This document shows, piece by piece, positions 62,470-64,000 of a stretch of 64,000 nt of DNA. Position 1 is the stretch's first letter; each line of letters opens with the position of its first letter. Below the pieces are notes generated by a model that had not been told where the DNA came from, made no database searches, and worked only from the letters and a program-made list of their open reading frames with translations. The stretch is from contig VXBA01002400.1 of the NCBI GenBank assembly GCA_013399895.1, positions 752-64,751 of the forward strand. Direction: 5' to 3'. Source of the stretch: Serilophus lunatus (Eukaryota; Chordata; Aves; Passeriformes; Eurylaimidae). The position numbers and the translations under genes were made by a program.

Positions 62470-64000
62470 GCTTTTGGAAGGATTTTTGTGTGTGACTTAT
62501 TTAAATATGTAATGCTTACTCATGGATACTTCTATAAGAGTAGAGTCTGCTAGGATGGTATTGGAAGATTGAGAAGAGAGGGCCAAATCTGACAGTCTCA
62601 TATCTATTTTCTAGTAAAGAAATACTCACAAAGAGTGATTCAACACATAACCAAACAAAACAAAACAAAAAAATCCTTCAAGAGAAGTCCTAGAATGAAC
62701 TAGCATCCGTGGAGTAGAAAATGCAGGTTCCAGAATCCAGGAATGATGCCAGAGATATGTGATTTTAGCACACAGACTCATGCAAAGACATGACAGGGTC
62801 CTGCTAATACACCAGGTACCATCTCCCTCTGCAAAGAGGGCTTTTCTCAGGCTGACTGAGCCATGTGCAAGCTTGATGCTTCCTGAGCATTTGTTACCTT
62901 CCGTGTGTGCTCACACAAGATGCCAGGGCTCTCAGTGCCAGAACAAGTGTCTTGCTTGCTCTTCTGTCACCACAGCTTTGCCTTCACACTCCAGACTGAA
63001 AATAGCTGTGCTGGCAGAATCCAGGGTAGATCTGTGCTTAGTTCCAGGAAACAAAGGAAAAGCACTTAAGGGAAAAGGATGTTTGAATAAATTTGTAATG
63101 TGCTGAAGTTTGAAATATAGGATAAAATTTAGATCTCTATTGTTCTTACAGAGCTCAACGTCTGAATTCTTATTATTCTTATTATTCAGGTTCAAAATCC
63201 TGCATTTCACCATTGTGATCATCAAGTGCCTGCTGGCAATGGCTGAGATTTTCAAAGGACTGCAAGGGAGGCTGAATTTCAGTGAGATTTGGACACCTGA
63301 TTTTCCCATGATACCTCAATAACCCCAGTACATAGAATAAGTTTTTTTATTTTTCTTGTTATGAGTTCTTGTTTTATTCTGGAAGCCACTAAAAAAACCC
63401 AAAAAAATTGTTAGGGATCAAACACCAGAAATTAGTCCATGACACTAAAAATTTCATTGTTTAATATTACTTCCTTTTCTAAGATTAACAATTGCATCAC
63501 CAAAACCAAGCACACAGAGGACATACTGGTTTTATGAAAACCACAGTGCATCTGAGGATAAGGAAAGAACATATTTAAAAAATAGACAGAAAAGGCCACT
63601 CTGAGCAATTTCTCCCCAAACTGAATTACAGGATATTTTTTGGAAAAAAGTGAAATCCCAGATGGCAAAGCTTCAGCAAAAGAAAGTCTAGTTGTAGCAG
63701 AGGAGAAAACATATGTTCCAGATACGTACTATAAATAGTCTAGGTACTCTTAGGGGATGTATCAGCATACAAAACAGCAGCAACAGAAGAGGCCAGAATA
63801 AATATGCATAGCTTTTTAAAGTTCTGTCAGTTTTCTGCATGCATCTAGTGGCATTACAGGTTTGTTTGGGGAGGTTTTTTTTGTTTCATCATGTGTTTTG
63901 AAACCTAGCCTATGATTCAAAATTAACTTGCACTGCATAGTGACTTAACTCACTGGTGTATTATTACTGTGTAAGCAGGTGTATCAGCAACAGCAAATAA
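62470..64000. other. Non-coding stretch with a possible ancient repeat
   Basis: No gene recognised. A TTATTATTC-type run occurs at about 63160-63188. The overlapping 115- and 125-codon frames at 62759-63106 (+) and 62932-63309 (-) oppose each other and have no known domain. Confidence 0.55.
63228..63330. repeat. Possible ancient amniote interspersed repeat
   Basis: The phrases GAGATTTTCAAAGGACTGCA and TTTCAGTGAGATTTGGACAC followed by CTGATTTTCCCATG resemble a decayed interspersed repeat seen in turtle, crocodile and bird DNA as I remember it. No family name can be assigned by eye. Confidence 0.25.

Noticed and set aside
62759..63309. Overlapping 115- and 125-codon frames on opposite strands
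   Set aside because: Neither has a known domain, and part of the region resembles an old repeat.

Overview
The window looks like vertebrate, almost certainly avian, nuclear DNA from a gene-poor and AT-rich region. No host protein-coding exon, RNA gene or operon-like layout could be supported. The main evidence for a bird is at least seven fragments of the CR1 LINE, with the bird/reptile 3' tail of 8-bp ATTCTATG/ATTCTGTG-type units and CR1 reverse-transcriptase motifs. Bird-style A/C-rich tracts, long microsatellites and strong CpG depletion agree with this. Open frames outside the retroelements are short and overlapping, and none matches a family I recognise.

Layout. Positions 1-~2360 hold the 5' part of an RTE-like (APE-type) non-LTR retrotransposon on the minus strand. 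It has a 5' leader, a nearly open endonuclease domain and the start of the reverse transcriptase, and it runs off the left edge. It is broken by one stop and two frameshifts, and its catalytic Glu is replaced by Lys. About 2.4-19.3 kb is unique AT-rich non-coding DNA with A/T tracts and a few small inverted repeats. At 19.30-19.56 kb there is a long compound tetranucleotide microsatellite, (CTTT)~44 followed by (CCTG)~18. At ~19.69-22.19 kb lies a 2.5-kb CR1 copy on the plus strand. It has endonuclease and reverse-transcriptase remnants, an internal deletion that removes the catalytic [F/Y]ADD block, and a short second CR1 3' tail nested inside it.

From 22.2 kb to the right end the DNA is again mostly unique. 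It carries scattered CR1 fragments at 34.4-35.0 (-), 39.3-39.4 (-), 42.9-43.0 (+), 46.7-47.0 (+), 48.0-48.6 (-) and 62.4 kb (-). There are three low-confidence candidate LTRs at ~29.4-30.3, 41.2-41.6 and 50.6-51.2 kb, and one possible ancient amniote repeat at 63.2 kb. Several stretches (about 15.5, 17.1-17.6, 18.2-18.5, 24.9-25.1 and 45.6-46.0 kb) have the look of conserved non-coding regulatory DNA, but only a multi-species alignment could show this.

No genes here work together as a system. The coding content is the decayed remains of two LINE classes, and I found no convincing new biological system. The most notable items are the RTE-like LINE in a CR1-dominated bird genome, the compound microsatellite, the nested CR1, and a sharp CpG cluster at 41.3-41.6 kb.
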